This document shows positions 40,352 through 49,202 of a stretch of 51,165 nucleotides of DNA, one piece after another (the first letter of the stretch is position 1; the number at the start of each line of letters is the position of its first letter). The position numbers and the translations under genes were made by a program. The stretch comes from Planctomycetota bacterium (lineage in GTDB: Bacteria > Planctomycetota > UBA1135 > GCA-002686595), in assembly GCA_020847695.1 (NCBI GenBank), contig JADLBP010000057.1:1-51165 (forward strand). Reading direction: 5' to 3'. The notes under the pieces were generated by a model that was given only the letters and a program-made list of their open reading frames with translations, was not told the DNA's origin and made no database searches.

Positions 40352-40831
40352 CTACAGCCCCGCCAGACGCCTCACCGCGAGCCATTCCGCGGGGGTCACG
40401 GGCTGCACCGAGAGGCGGCTGCCGCGCTTCAGGAGCGCCATCGCGGCAAGCTCCGGCGCGGCGCGCAGCGCGGCGAGCTCGACGAAACGCGGCGCGCGCT
40501 CGGTCGCGCGCACGTCGACCAGGATCCAACGCGGTTCCGCGCGGTCGGACGCCGGGTCGTGGTACTCGCTCGCCGGATCGAACTGCGTCGGGTCGGCGTA
40601 CGGCGCGCTCGCGACTTCGGCGAAGCCCGCGACGCCCGCGGGCTCGCAGCTCGAGTGATAGAAGATCACGCCGTCGCCGACGCGCATGCCGTCGCGCAGG
40701 AAGTTGCGCGCCTGGTAGTTGCGCACCCCCTCCCACGCGGTGCGGCGGCCCTTCGCCTTCCACAGGTCGTCGAAGGAGAACACGTCGGGCTCGGACTTCA
40801 CGAGCCAATAGGAGCGAGTCTCGCGAGGCAT
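40352..40831 (-). CDS. EVE domain protein (thymocyte nuclear protein 1 family)
   Basis: This protein of 159 residues is a single EVE domain: YWLVKSEPDVFSFDDLW, WEGVRNYQARNFLRD, GDGVIFYHSS, VAGFAEVAS and WILVDVR. EVE belongs to the PUA/YTH-like folds that bind modified bases in DNA or RNA, and in bacteria is often linked to restriction or RNA metabolism. The gene starts three bases after the stop of the preceding hypothetical gene and is the last gene of the NfeD-FloA operon. Link to that operon's membrane function is not obvious. Confidence 0.93.
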   Translation of the reverse strand: MPRETRSYWLVKSEPDVFSFDDLWKAKGRRTAWEGVRNYQARNFLRDGMRVGDGVIFYHSSCEPAGVAGFAEVASAPYADPTQFDPASEYHDPASDRAEPRWILVDVRATERAPRFVELAALRAAPELAAMALLKRGSRLSVQPVTPAEWLAVRRLAGL

Positions 40832-40834
40832 GCG

Positions 40835-41557
40835 TCAGACGTCCGCGCCGGAGGGGTCGCCCGCGCGCCAGCGGCGCATCGAGACCGGCGGCGCGAGCAC
40901 TTCCGACAGCACGATCGCCCGCCGCCAGTCGGCGCGAGTCTGCGCCAACGCACGCGCGCGGCGCCGCACGGGCTCGACCGACACTTCGGACGCGACGGAC
41001 GCGGTTCCGAGCCCCTGGAACTCACCCTGGGCGACCAGCTTCGAGATCGGCAGGCCCTCGGAGGACGGAGTGTCGGTCAGCGCGGGAGAATCGGTGAGCG
41101 CGGGCGCGTCGGTCAGCGACTCGGTCTCGGTCGAAGCGCGGCCGGCGGTCAACGGCTCGGATTCGGTCAGCACCTCGCGGCCCTCGCCGCCGACGCCCTG
41201 CGACGTCAGCATGCCCCGCGGCAGGCCGGTCGCGTCCGACCCGACGGTCGACGCGTACGGACGCTCGGGCGCCGCTTCCTCGAACGCACGCCTCGGCCGC
41301 GGTTCGGCTCGCGACGGCTCGGCGGGCTGCACCGGCGCGGCGGGCGCCGCGGTGTCCAACGGCTCGCCGCGCAGCAGCGCTTCCCACGCGGCCCGCCCGG
41401 CGTCCGCTTCGGGGACCTCGGTGCTCGGCGTCTCCTGACGACGGGCTTCGGCCTCGCGCTGCTTCTTCTTCGCGTCCAGGATCGACTTGACGACCGGCGC
41501 GAGGAAGAACAGCGCGAAGACGAGGGTCTTGATCAGCCCGTCGACGTCGGCCAGCAC
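40835..41557 (-). CDS. Hypothetical membrane-anchored disordered protein of the floA operon
   Basis: This protein of 240 residues has one hydrophobic segment near the start (LIKTLVFALFFLAPVVKSIL), a basic helix (DAKKKQREAEARRQE), then a long Ala/Pro/Glu- and Thr/Ser-rich stretch that should be disordered. It contains a run of near-repeats ALTDSPALTDTP-like at about 150-165. The end, WRRAIVLSEVLAPPVSMRR, looks conserved, as similar 'SEILGPPVSLR' endings occur in small proteins encoded next to floA. It lies 13 bases after floA and three before the EVE gene. A membrane-raft adaptor is possible; there is no domain to prove it. Confidence 0.7.
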   Translation of the reverse strand: MLADVDGLIKTLVFALFFLAPVVKSILDAKKKQREAEARRQETPSTEVPEADAGRAAWEALLRGEPLDTAAPAAPVQPAEPSRAEPRPRRAFEEAAPERPYASTVGSDATGLPRGMLTSQGVGGEGREVLTESEPLTAGRASTETESLTDAPALTDSPALTDTPSSEGLPISKLVAQGEFQGLGTASVASEVSVEPVRRRARALAQTRADWRRAIVLSEVLAPPVSMRRWRAGDPSGADV

Positions 41558-41570
41558 GGCGATGCCCCTC

Positions 41571-42647
41571 TCAGGCGCCTTCGCCCGGTTGCGGCTTCTC
41601 GCCCTCGCCGCCGATCGCCGAGCGCATCTTGGTGTCGGCGTCGACGTTGCGCAGGCGGTACAGGTCCATCACGCCGAGGTTGCCGGAGCGCAGCGCTTCC
41701 GCCATCGCCTTCGGCACTTCGGCTTCCGCGAGCACGACCGCCGCGCGGTTCTCCATCACGTGCGCCTTGAACTCCTGCTCGGCGGAAACCGCCATCGCAC
41801 GGCGCTTCTCGGCGTTCGCTTGCGCGACGCGCTTGTCGGCCTCGGCTTGGTCGGCTTGCAGCCGCGCGCCGATGTTGATGCCAATGTCGACGTCGGCGAT
41901 GTCGATCGAGACGATCTCGAACGCGGTGCCGGCGTCGAGGCCGCGCGCGAGCACGGTCTTCGAGATGTGGTCGGGGTTCTCGAGCACTTCCTTGTGGCTC
42001 GCCTTGGAACCGATCGTCGACACGATGCCCTCGCCGACGCGCGCGATGATCGTCTCCTCGCCGGCGCCGCCGACCAGCCGCGCGATGTTGGTGCGCACGG
42101 TCACGCGTGCCTTGGCGAGCACCTGGATGCCGTCCTTCGCGACCGCGGCGATCTCGGACTTGCCGCTCGCCGGGTTCGGGCAGTCGATCACCTTCGGCGT
42201 GACGCTGGTCTTGACCGCCTCGAGCACGTCGCGGCCGGCGAGGTCGATCGAGCTCGCGACGCGGAAGTCGAGCGGGATGCCCGCGCGGTCCGCGGCGATC
42301 AGCGCGCGCACGACGCGATCGACGTTGCCGCCGGCGAGCACGTGCGCCTCGAGATCGCGCTTGTCGACGCTGGTGATCCGCGCTTGGACCAGATTGACCC
42401 GCGCGTTGACGATCGTCGCCGGGTTCACGCGCCGCAGGCTCATCGCGAACATGTCGAAGAGCCCGACGCCGGCGCCGGTGAACAGCGACCGCACGTACAG
42501 GTTCGCGAACCGCAGGAACACGGTCAGGAAGATCAGCAGGATGATGCCGAGCACCACCAGGCCGATGATCTGCAGCATGGTGAAGTCTTCGCCGAACGCT
42601 TCGGTGCGAGCGCCTTGGGCGATGGGAGTCAGAGCGAGAAGGGACAT
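41571..42647 (-). CDS. floA: Flotillin-like protein FloA (SPFH/YqfA family)
   Basis: This protein of 358 residues scaffolds functional membrane microdomains. It has an N-terminal membrane segment ([21 protein letters not shown], about 25-45), the FloA core ([54 protein letters not shown]), then a helical C-terminal region rich in Ala/Glu ([23 protein letters not shown]). The ATG at 42647 has AGGAGA upstream. An in-frame ATG at residue 24 would give the usual N-terminus, so the first 23 residues may be an extension. It follows NfeD by 14 bases, the standard NfeD-flotillin pairing. Confidence 0.95.
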   Translation of the reverse strand: MSLLALTPIAQGARTEAFGEDFTMLQIIGLVVLGIILLIFLTVFLRFANLYVRSLFTGAGVGLFDMFAMSLRRVNPATIVNARVNLVQARITSVDKRDLEAHVLAGGNVDRVVRALIAADRAGIPLDFRVASSIDLAGRDVLEAVKTSVTPKVIDCPNPASGKSEIAAVAKDGIQVLAKARVTVRTNIARLVGGAGEETIIARVGEGIVSTIGSKASHKEVLENPDHISKTVLARGLDAGTAFEIVSIDIADVDIGINIGARLQADQAEADKRVAQANAEKRRAMAVSAEQEFKAHVMENRAAVVLAEAEVPKAMAEALRSGNLGVMDLYRLRNVDADTKMRSAIGGEGEKPQPGEGA

Positions 42648-42661
42648 CGGGTTCTCCTGGA

Positions 42662-43159
42662 TCAGGACGGAGCTTGGACTTCCGCGGCGCGAGCAACCAC
42701 CACGCGGTTGCCTTCGACTTCGAGCACGCGCACGCGCTCGCCGGGTTGGATCATCTCGCCGCGCGTGACCACGTCGACGCGGCGGTTTTCGAGGCGGGCG
42801 ACGCCCGCGGGACGCAGCATCGACTCGGCGACGCCTTCCTTGCCGATCAGGCCGTCGTCGCGCGAGTCGTAGGACTTCGGCGAGTCGAACGAGAGGCCCG
42901 GGTTGATCAGCGCCTTGCCCATCGGCGTCTTCGGGAAGACCTTGAAGCCGACCATGATCGTGCCGGGGACGAGCACGGCGACCGCGGCGAGGAACCACAT
43001 GCCGGTGGTCGTCGACAGCACGAACGCGACCGCGACCGAGCCCAGGATCGACGCCGTCGCGAGCACCGCGAGCACGCCGAAGCTCGGGAACAGGATTTCC
43101 GCCACGATGAAGCCGAGGCCGAGCCCGAGCAACACCACCGCGAAGCCGAGCGAGATCAT
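42662..43159 (-). CDS. Short NfeD-family membrane protein
   Basis: This protein of 165 residues has three or four hydrophobic helices ([64 protein letters not shown]). A C-terminal OB-fold of the NfeD type follows ([27 protein letters not shown], then [16 protein letters not shown]). NfeD proteins work with flotillins. The start overlaps the stop of the long NfeD gene (ATGA), and floA follows closely, so the three form one complex-encoding unit. Confidence 0.9.
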   Translation of the reverse strand: MISLGFAVVLLGLGLGFIVAEILFPSFGVLAVLATASILGSVAVAFVLSTTTGMWFLAAVAVLVPGTIMVGFKVFPKTPMGKALINPGLSFDSPKSYDSRDDGLIGKEGVAESMLRPAGVARLENRRVDVVTRGEMIQPGERVRVLEVEGNRVVVARAAEVQAPS

Positions 43160-44652
43160 GCGCGTTCCGTCTCCGTCACCGGTTCGACCACCAGGCGGCC
43201 GGTGCTGACCTCGACGACGCGCACGCGGGTGCCGCGCGCGACCGCTTCGCCGACGGAGCGCGCCTCGTGCTCGTGCCCACCGTCCGCGTCGAGCTCGACC
43301 TTGCCGACCGGCCGCAGGTCGGTCAACGCGCGCCCGAGCGCTCCGACCTTCGCCGCTCCGGCGGCGACGCCGAACGAGCCGGCGGAGTGCTCGCCGCCCG
43401 CGGGCGCGAGGACCATGCGCCCGACCACCGGCGTCTTGGCGATGTAACGCGAGAGGAAGATGCCTGCCACGAAGGCGACAACGAGCCAGAGCGCCAAAGT
43501 GAACGCCTCGGAGACCAGTCGCTGCCGATTGATCGCGTAGGACCAGTCGAAGTTCGGCCCGACGGCCATCGCGACGACACCGCCGACGATCAGCAGCGCG
43601 CCGGAGAGCCCGAACCAGATCGTCCCCGGCATCAGGAAGATCTCGACGGCGACCAACACGAGCCCGGCGACCACCGCCGCGATCTCCCAGACGTCGGCGA
43701 TGCCGACCAGGTACTGGCCGAACAGGAAGAGCGCGAAACAGATGATCGAGACGATCCCCGGCAGTCCGAAGCCGGGCGCCTTGAACTCGGCCCACGCCGC
43801 GAGCACCGCGATCGTCAGCAGCAGGTACTTGAACTGGTCGAGCAACGCCGCGAGGTCCTCGGAGCGCGTGCGCAGGAGCGACACCGGCGTCGCGTCGACG
43901 AGGCCGAGCTTCAGGACGACCTGCTCGAGGTTCTCGGCGAGCCCGTCGGCGAGCCCGAGGCGGTTCGCCTGGTCCGCGGAGAGCGACAGCAGCTTGCCGC
44001 GCTGCACGACGGTCGAGAGGAGCTCGGGCGCCTCGCCGCGCTCGCGCGCGTCGTCCCATTCGGCGCCGGTGATCAGCTTGCGCTCGCCGTCGATCATCAC
44101 CTCGCGCACCTCGACGTCGCGATCGACCATCGCTTCGGCGAGCGCCGCGGGCCGCTTCTTCTTCTCGGCGAACGCGCGGAACGACGAGCGCGTCGCGGAC
44201 GTGATCTTCTCGCGCGCGCCTTCGTCCTGGATCGAACCGATGCCTTCGGGCCCGAGCTGGACCGGCATCGCGGCGCCGATCACGCCGTGCGGGTTCATGT
44301 AGATGCGCTCGCACGCGATCGCGAGCAACGCGCCGGCCGAAAGGGCCTTGTCGTTGACCCACGCGGTCGTCTGCACGCCTTGCTCGCCGGCGGCGTCGAT
44401 TTGGTTCGCGAGCTCCCACATCAGGTCGATCGGACCGCCCGGGGTGTCGAGCTCGATCAACAGCGGCACGCCGCGCTCGCGCGCCTCGCGGATGCCGCGC
44501 GCGAGCAGGCTCTGCGCTCCGACGTCGAGCGCGCCTTCGACGCGCACGTGGACGTACTCGGAGCCGCTCGCGCTCGCCGATGCCTCCGCGCGCGCGCCGA
44601 ACGCGCACGCGAGCCAACCGACGAACAGGAAGAGGGCGCGCCAGGGAGTCAC
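43156..44652 (-). CDS. NfeD-type membrane-bound serine protease (ClpP class)
   Basis: This protein of about 498 residues has a signal segment ([21 protein letters not shown]), then a ClpP-like protease domain: [20 protein letters not shown], the catalytic Ser in [17 protein letters not shown], and a candidate catalytic Lys in [12 protein letters not shown]. About five membrane helices follow and an NfeD OB-fold at the C-terminus ([25 protein letters not shown]). Archaeal homologues cleave the C-terminus of stomatin/flotillin proteins. I chose the GTG at 44652 for its AAGG site eight bases upstream; an ATG at 44685 would add 11 residues. It begins the NfeD-FloA operon. Confidence 0.9.
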   Translation of the reverse strand: MTPWRALFLFVGWLACAFGARAEASASASGSEYVHVRVEGALDVGAQSLLARGIREARERGVPLLIELDTPGGPIDLMWELANQIDAAGEQGVQTTAWVNDKALSAGALLAIACERIYMNPHGVIGAAMPVQLGPEGIGSIQDEGAREKITSATRSSFRAFAEKKKRPAALAEAMVDRDVEVREVMIDGERKLITGAEWDDARERGEAPELLSTVVQRGKLLSLSADQANRLGLADGLAENLEQVVLKLGLVDATPVSLLRTRSEDLAALLDQFKYLLLTIAVLAAWAEFKAPGFGLPGIVSIICFALFLFGQYLVGIADVWEIAAVVAGLVLVAVEIFLMPGTIWFGLSGALLIVGGVVAMAVGPNFDWSYAINRQRLVSEAFTLALWLVVAFVAGIFLSRYIAKTPVVGRMVLAPAGGEHSAGSFGVAAGAAKVGALGRALTDLRPVGKVELDADGGHEHEARSVGEAVARGTRVRVVEVSTGRLVVEPVTETERA

Positions 44653-44704
44653 GACGCTCACCTTAGACGTTTCGCGACGCCGCATTCAACCGGCGGTCGA
44701 TCCC

Positions 44705-45703
44705 TCACACCAAATCCGTGTCGGAGAGCTGGTACCACCAGTTCGTAGCCAGCCAGGCGGCGTCGAAACGGCGTTCGAAGCTGACCGCGGCCATGCGGTA
44801 GTCGGTCGGGTGCACGAGGAACCCGCGGTCCTGGAACCACGCGAACCAAGGCGACCACGGCGGCACGATTCCCGCGAGCGCGGGCGCGCCGCTCGCCGCC
44901 GCGGACGCGACCACCGCGGCGAGCAACGCTTCGCCGACCTCGGGCTCCGCGCCGGGCACGCACCAGTCGACCAGCACCGCGAGGTCGTCGAGCACGAAGC
45001 GCGCGCGCCGCCACGCGACGAAGCCGCGCAGGATCCCGTGCTCGTCGCGCGCGCCGAGCACCTCGCAGCGCCGGCCGAGCGACGCCGGCGGATCGAAGAG
45101 CCGCCAGTTGAGGTGCGCGGCGTCGCGGATCGCGCTCGCGGGCCACTCGCCGGCGCAACGATCCCAGAGCCACTTCGCCTGCTCGTCGAAGCGCTCGATG
45201 CGCGCGACGCCGCTCGGCAGGACGGCCGGCCTGCCGGGCGAGAGCTCGCGAGCGAGCGCGAGCTCGGTCCGCACGACCTCGTAGCCGAGGAATCGGTTGC
45301 CGATGCGCCACGCCTGCTCGACCGGCAAGCCGTAGTAGACCGGATCGCCGTCGCGCCCGGTGCGCGCCGCATGCGCGTCGAAGCACGCGCGCGCGATCGC
45401 GACGAAGAGCCCGGGGCGCTTCAGGCCCGCTCGGTGCTCGGGCAGCACGAACGAGTCGACGCCCTGCGCGAAGACGCGCTCGCGTCCGTCGAGCCACACG
45501 CGCTCTGGGATCGCGGCGAACTGCCCGACCACCTGCGCGCCGTGCAGCGCGACGAAGCTGCGCCGGCCGGCGGGGTTTCGCGCGAACGCCCACTCCCATT
45601 GCTCGCGCGTCCTCGCCGCGCGCGGCCCGAACGTGCGCGCGAACGCGGCGAGCAGCGAATCGACGTCGCCGGCTTCGAGCTCGCGGATCGTGTAGTCGCC
45701 CAT
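44705..45703 (-). CDS. GNAT-family acetyltransferase-like protein A
   Basis: This protein of 332 residues has an N-terminal GNAT domain (YTIRELEAGDVDSLLAAFARTF, WEWAFARNPAG, VVGQFAAIPERVWLDG, QGVDSFVLPEHRAG, LFVAIARAC). A second, partly similar lobe follows (YYGLPVEQAWRIG, FLGYEVVRT), ending WWYQLSDTDLV. It is a paralogue of the upstream gene, with the same order of motifs. The stop of the upstream gene and this ATG share one base (TGATG), so they are coupled. GNAT proteins of this size with two lobes modify sugars, lipids or small molecules; the acceptor is unknown. The acetyl-CoA loop is only loosely conserved. Confidence 0.82.
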   Translation of the reverse strand: MGDYTIRELEAGDVDSLLAAFARTFGPRAARTREQWEWAFARNPAGRRSFVALHGAQVVGQFAAIPERVWLDGRERVFAQGVDSFVLPEHRAGLKRPGLFVAIARACFDAHAARTGRDGDPVYYGLPVEQAWRIGNRFLGYEVVRTELALARELSPGRPAVLPSGVARIERFDEQAKWLWDRCAGEWPASAIRDAAHLNWRLFDPPASLGRRCEVLGARDEHGILRGFVAWRRARFVLDDLAVLVDWCVPGAEPEVGEALLAAVVASAAASGAPALAGIVPPWSPWFAWFQDRGFLVHPTDYRMAAVSFERRFDAAWLATNWWYQLSDTDLV

Positions 45704-46752
45704 CAGACGAGGTCCGTATCGCCGAGGGTCCACCAGAAGCGCCGCCGCACGTCGGCGAGCGCGAGCGAACGCACGTAGCTGCGCCCGACCTGCACGTAGC
45801 GCGACGGCCGCACGCGGAAGCCGAGGCGTTGGAACGCGAGCCACTCGGGCGCGGTGTCGGCGAAGAAGGCGACGAGCTCGGGGCTCTCGCTCGCATCGCG
45901 AGCCGCGCGGCTCGCGCCGGCCGTATTCGACGCAGTCGGCGAACCGCGTGCGAGCCACGCGAGCAGCGCGCGCGCGGCGTCCGGCTCGTCGTCGGGCACC
46001 AACCAATCGGCGAGGACTTCGCCGCGCGCGTCGGCGAGCTCGGCCGCCCGCGCGATCGCGAGCCCGACGAGCTCCCCGCCGCGCACGACCGCGCCGAAGC
46101 GATAGCGATGGAGCGGATGCCGCTCGTAGCGCCACGCGAGGTGCGCGCGGTCGCGCAACGCCAGCATCCCGCGGCGCGCCGCGACGCGCTGCGCGAGCCG
46201 TTCGACGTCGTCGGGCACGCCGGCGAGCTCGCGCACGGCGCTCGCGTCGCCCGCGAGCCGCTCGCTCGGCGCCGCGAGGAACGTCAGCGTCCGCAGCACC
46301 TCGTACCCGAGCTTCTCCTTGCCGATGCGCCACGCCGCGGGCACCGGCAGGCCCCACATCACCTCGTCGGGCCCCGCGGGCGCGCCGAACGTCGCCGCGT
46401 AGCGCTCGCCGGCGCGCACGAACGCGGTCGCGCGCGCGAGCCCGCTCGCGAAGTCCGGATCGACGAACGAGTCGACCGATTGACTGAAGTGCGTGCGTCG
46501 ACCGTCGACGAGCACCCGCTGGCCGAGCCCGGCGTACTGCGCGACGACGCGACCGTCGGCGGCGACCGCGAGCGAGATCCGCGAGCCGGACGGGTTCTCG
46601 ACGAACGCCCAACGCCATGCGCGCTCGTCGCGCGGCACGAAGCCCGGATCGACGCGCGCGAAGATGCGGTTGTACGCGGCGAGGATCGCGTGCTCGTCGC
46701 CGGCGCGATAGCCGCGCACCTCGAACGCCGATCGCGTGCGCTCCGAGCTCAT
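45703..46752 (-). CDS. GNAT-family acetyltransferase-like protein B (paralogue of A)
   Basis: This protein of 349 residues parallels protein A: FEVRGYRAGDEHAILAAYNRIF, WRWAFVENPSG, VVAQYAGLGQRVLVDG, SQSVDSFVDPDFASGL, MWGLPVPAAWRIGKEKLGYEVLRT, and the same ending (WWTLGDTDLV). Its acetyl-CoA loop region (DFASGLARATAFVRAG) is more degenerate than in A. The shared DTDLV termini suggest a recent duplication or a conserved C-terminal function. I placed the start at ATG 46752; further upstream the frame enters the selenocysteine tRNA. It is first of the GNAT pair and lies 31 bases after the tRNA. Confidence 0.8.
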   Translation of the reverse strand: MSSERTRSAFEVRGYRAGDEHAILAAYNRIFARVDPGFVPRDERAWRWAFVENPSGSRISLAVAADGRVVAQYAGLGQRVLVDGRRTHFSQSVDSFVDPDFASGLARATAFVRAGERYAATFGAPAGPDEVMWGLPVPAAWRIGKEKLGYEVLRTLTFLAAPSERLAGDASAVRELAGVPDDVERLAQRVAARRGMLALRDRAHLAWRYERHPLHRYRFGAVVRGGELVGLAIARAAELADARGEVLADWLVPDDEPDAARALLAWLARGSPTASNTAGASRAARDASESPELVAFFADTAPEWLAFQRLGFRVRPSRYVQVGRSYVRSLALADVRRRFWWTLGDTDLV

Positions 46753-46755
46753 CCG

Positions 46756-46777
46756 CGAACGCTCACTCGCCCGTTCG
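46756..46777 (-). terminator. Hairpin just downstream of selC
   Basis: On the minus strand CGAACG and CGTTCG form a six-pair stem with a ten-base loop, between the tRNA 3' end and the GNAT B start codon. It might end or process the tRNA transcript, or cover the ribosome site of the GNAT gene. There is no U-tract. Confidence 0.35.
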
Positions 46778-46783
46778 TGCGAT

Positions 46784-46881
46784 TGGCGGGAGCGCATGGG
46801 AATCGAACCCACCGGCCCCGCTGTTCACGGAGCCCAACCGGCTTTGAAGGCCGGGCAGCACACCAGCACCGATCCGCTCCC
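46784..46881 (-). tRNA. selC: tRNA-Sec (anticodon UCA)
   Basis: The minus strand folds as a selenocysteine tRNA of 98 bases including an encoded CCA. The acceptor arms are GGGAGCG and CGCTCCC, followed by discriminator G and CCA. A six-pair D stem with four-base loop (CGGTGC-TGGT-GTGCTG) fits tRNA-Sec and no other class. The anticodon stem CCGGC/GCCGG holds the loop CTTCAAA, anticodon UCA. A long variable arm (about GGGCTCCGTGAACAGCGGGGCC) precedes the GGTTCGATTCC T arm. The eighth acceptor pair would be G-G, a mismatch worth checking. selA, selB and selD are not in the window. Confidence 0.95.
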
Positions 46882-46895
46882 GCACGTGGCTCGCG

Positions 46896-46925
46896 ATTAG
46901 AACCGCGGCGCGCACGGCGTGCCAG
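46896..46925 (-). promoter_or_regulatory. Promoter of selC
   Basis: On the minus strand CTGGCA (46925-46920, four of six to -35) is followed after 18 bases by TCTAAT (46901-46896, five of six to -10). The -10 ends 15 bases before the mature tRNA 5' end, giving a leader of about eight bases. The gap sequence on both sides is very GC-rich, so the box stands out. Confidence 0.6.
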
Positions 46926-46982
46926 GATCGACGGCGGCGGAATCGCGCGCGCGAGGTCGCGCGCACGCGCGCGTCCGAGCCT

Positions 46983-48464
46983 TCACCGCGCGAGCACCCG
47001 CCCCGGCACGCCGCCCTCGAGCTCGCTCGGCAACCCGCCCGCCCAGCGCCGCAGGACCTCGCGCCCGTCGCGCCGGCCGACGACGCCCGCGCTGAACGCG
47101 ACGCCGTCGGCGCGGCTCGCGAAATCGCCGGGCAAGCGGAGCTTCAGCCCCTTGCCGCCGCGGAAGTGCGCGCCGTCGAGATGCGCGACGAGCTGCGCGT
47201 CGGAGAGCCCGCCGGGATTCTCGAGCGCGAGCAACAGGAACGGTCCCTTGCGCCGCACGTTGAGCGACGCCGGCGGATCGTCGGGACCTTCGGGCAGGAG
47301 GAAGATCCGCTCGGCGCTCTCGCCGAGGTAGAGCCGGCGCAAGCGCTCGATCGGCGCGTCGAGCAACAGCGCTTCGCCCGGCCGGCCCGGTCCGCGCGAC
47401 CAATCGAAGCGCGCGAGGATCAGCGGATCGCCGCCCGGACCGTACGCGCCGCCGGCGAGCGCGAAATCGAACTCGCGCGACTCGCCTGGCTCGAGCGCGA
47501 ACGGCTCCGGCAGACCGCGGCTCTCGAACGCGCCGCGTCGTACCGCGAACCCGAGCTGCAAGGCGACGCGGAACCCGAAGGGATTCTCGACGCGCACACG
47601 GGTCGTCCAGTCGCCGCGCCACGCCGCGTCGGGCCCGGTCTGCGCCAACGGCTCGACGACCACCGGCTGGACGGAGAGCGGAAGACGAGCCGCGTGCGGC
47701 GCGAGGTGCACCAGCGCGCGGATCGCGAGCGCGCGCTCGGGCTCGGTCGTCGAGTAGCCGAACAACGGCGCCTTGCACGCCGCGAAGAGCTCGTCGGGCC
47801 GCTCGACGTCGACCGCCCAACGCTCGCAGGGCCATTCGCGACCGAACTCCTCGCGCGCGAAGCCGCGCGGGCCCGCCGCGCACGCCGCGAGCCGCAGGTC
47901 GGCGGCGAACCGCCGCTCGGCGTCGCCCGGCCGATCGACCAGGAGCAACGCAGAGAGCCCGAGCGACTGCGCCTCGCGACAGACGTCGCGGCTCGGCGAC
48001 GCGACGCGGATCGAGAGCCGGTCGGCGTGCTTCTCGACCAGCCGCGCGACGTCCTCGACCAGGCCCGGCTCGGCGAGCTCGAGCACGTGCATCGGCCGAT
48101 CGACCGCGTGGTTGCCCGCGAGCGCGAGCGCCTCGGCGACCAGCATCAAGCGCTCTCCGAGGAACTCACGGCCGTACCACCCGCCGAAGTCGACGTCGGC
48201 GAGCTCGACCCACGACTTCGCGCCGACTCGGCCGTGCCCGTCGCTCGTGCGCTCGAGCGTCGGATCGGCGAGCAACACGAGCTCGCCGCTCGCGGTCGCG
48301 CGCACCTCGTAGTGCACGCCGTCGACGCCGAGCTTCAGCGCCGCGCCGAGGCTCGCACGCGTGTTCTCGGGCGCGCTGCGCGGCGCGCCGCGCCGACCGA
48401 GGATCCACGGAGGCCCCGGAACCCAGGCGCCGCGAGGACCGATGCCGTCTTGGGGCTTGAACAT
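46983..48464 (-). CDS. GDPD-fold protein lacking catalytic residues, with C-terminal beta-rich region
   Basis: This protein of 493 residues starts with a glycerophosphodiester phosphodiesterase-like barrel: GRRGAPRSAPENTRASLGAA (23-42), GVDGVHYEV (46-54), ELVLLADPTLERTSDGHGRV (61-80) and EALALAGN. The fold motifs PENT and LxRTS are kept. However, HRG is RRG (Arg24), the ELD metal pair is HYE (His51, Glu53), and the HD catalytic pair is AD (Ala66, Asp67). Hydrolysis by the known mechanism should be impossible. The last 230 residues look like a beta-sandwich carbohydrate-binding or scaffold region (VRVENPFGFRVALQLGF). No signal peptide is seen with the ATG at 48464. It is divergent from the exporter-like gene. 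Confidence 0.75.
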   Translation of the reverse strand: MFKPQDGIGPRGAWVPGPPWILGRRGAPRSAPENTRASLGAALKLGVDGVHYEVRATASGELVLLADPTLERTSDGHGRVGAKSWVELADVDFGGWYGREFLGERLMLVAEALALAGNHAVDRPMHVLELAEPGLVEDVARLVEKHADRLSIRVASPSRDVCREAQSLGLSALLLVDRPGDAERRFAADLRLAACAAGPRGFAREEFGREWPCERWAVDVERPDELFAACKAPLFGYSTTEPERALAIRALVHLAPHAARLPLSVQPVVVEPLAQTGPDAAWRGDWTTRVRVENPFGFRVALQLGFAVRRGAFESRGLPEPFALEPGESREFDFALAGGAYGPGGDPLILARFDWSRGPGRPGEALLLDAPIERLRRLYLGESAERIFLLPEGPDDPPASLNVRRKGPFLLLALENPGGLSDAQLVAHLDGAHFRGGKGLKLRLPGDFASRADGVAFSAGVVGRRDGREVLRRWAGGLPSELEGGVPGRVLAR

Positions 48465-48517
48465 GCGTGAGAGCAGTCTTTCGCATCGGCCGCGCGATGG
48501 GAAGAATGCTCCGCCCC

Positions 48518-49177
48518 ATGCCGATCGACGCACGCGAGCAACGCACCTTCGTGTGGACGGCGATCACCGTGCTGATCGCGTTCGCGACGTTCATGGCGAT
48601 CGAGACCGCGCTGAAAGGCAGCGGCGGGCTCGGCACGCTCGGAGTGATGGCGGTCTCGTTCCAGGTCGCGGGGAAGTTCCTGATCTTCTCCGGGCTGCAC
48701 CCCGACGTGCCGTTCCGACCGTTCGAGATCGCGACGTTCTCGTTGCTGTTCGACCTGTTGATCGCGGTGGTGCTCGCGACCGGGATCGAGCGCCTGACGC
48801 GGCTGCCGGTGGTCGGCCCGATGCTCGCGAACGCGCGCGCGAAGTCGCACGAGATCCTGATCCGCTACCCAGGATTGAAGCGGACCGCGTTCTGGGGCGT
48901 CGCGCTGTTCGTGTTCCTGCCGCTGCCGGCATCCGGTGCGATCAGCGGCACGTTCGCGACCGCGTTGCTCGGCCTGCCGCGGATGCAAGGGATCTTGGCG
49001 ATCGGCCTCGGCTCGGCGGGCGTCTGCTATCTCTTCGCGACGCTCGCGATCGTGCTCGGCGAGGAAGGCAAGGCGATGCTGCAGAACCCGTGGTTGCTCG
49101 CAGCGGGCGTCGCGGTGTTCGTCGTGTTCCTGTGGTGGGCCTACAAGCACTGCAAGAAGATCCTCGAACGCGCGTGA
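48518..49177 (+). CDS. Putative small multi-drug export family membrane protein
   Basis: This protein of about 219 residues has some six hydrophobic segments. FWGVALFVFLPLPASGAISGTFATALLGLP is the characteristic central region of the 'small multi-drug export' family (PF06695), with LGLPRMQGILAIGLGSAGVCYL following. The name is historical and transport has been little tested. Possible starts are ATGs at 48497, 48506 and 48518; I prefer 48518, about 12 bases after GGGAAGA, though the evidence is weak. The gene diverges from the GDPD-like gene and converges on the AI-2E family gene. Confidence 0.78.
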   Translation: MPIDAREQRTFVWTAITVLIAFATFMAIETALKGSGGLGTLGVMAVSFQVAGKFLIFSGLHPDVPFRPFEIATFSLLFDLLIAVVLATGIERLTRLPVVGPMLANARAKSHEILIRYPGLKRTAFWGVALFVFLPLPASGAISGTFATALLGLPRMQGILAIGLGSAGVCYLFATLAIVLGEEGKAMLQNPWLLAAGVAVFVVFLWWAYKHCKKILERA

Positions 49178-49202
49178 GCGCGAGCTCGGCCGCCGGTGGC
49201 CG

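Noticed and set aside
46753-46812. Upstream extension of GNAT protein B
   Set aside because: The longer frame would run into the 3' end of the selenocysteine tRNA; the ATG at 46752 gives a normal GNAT start.
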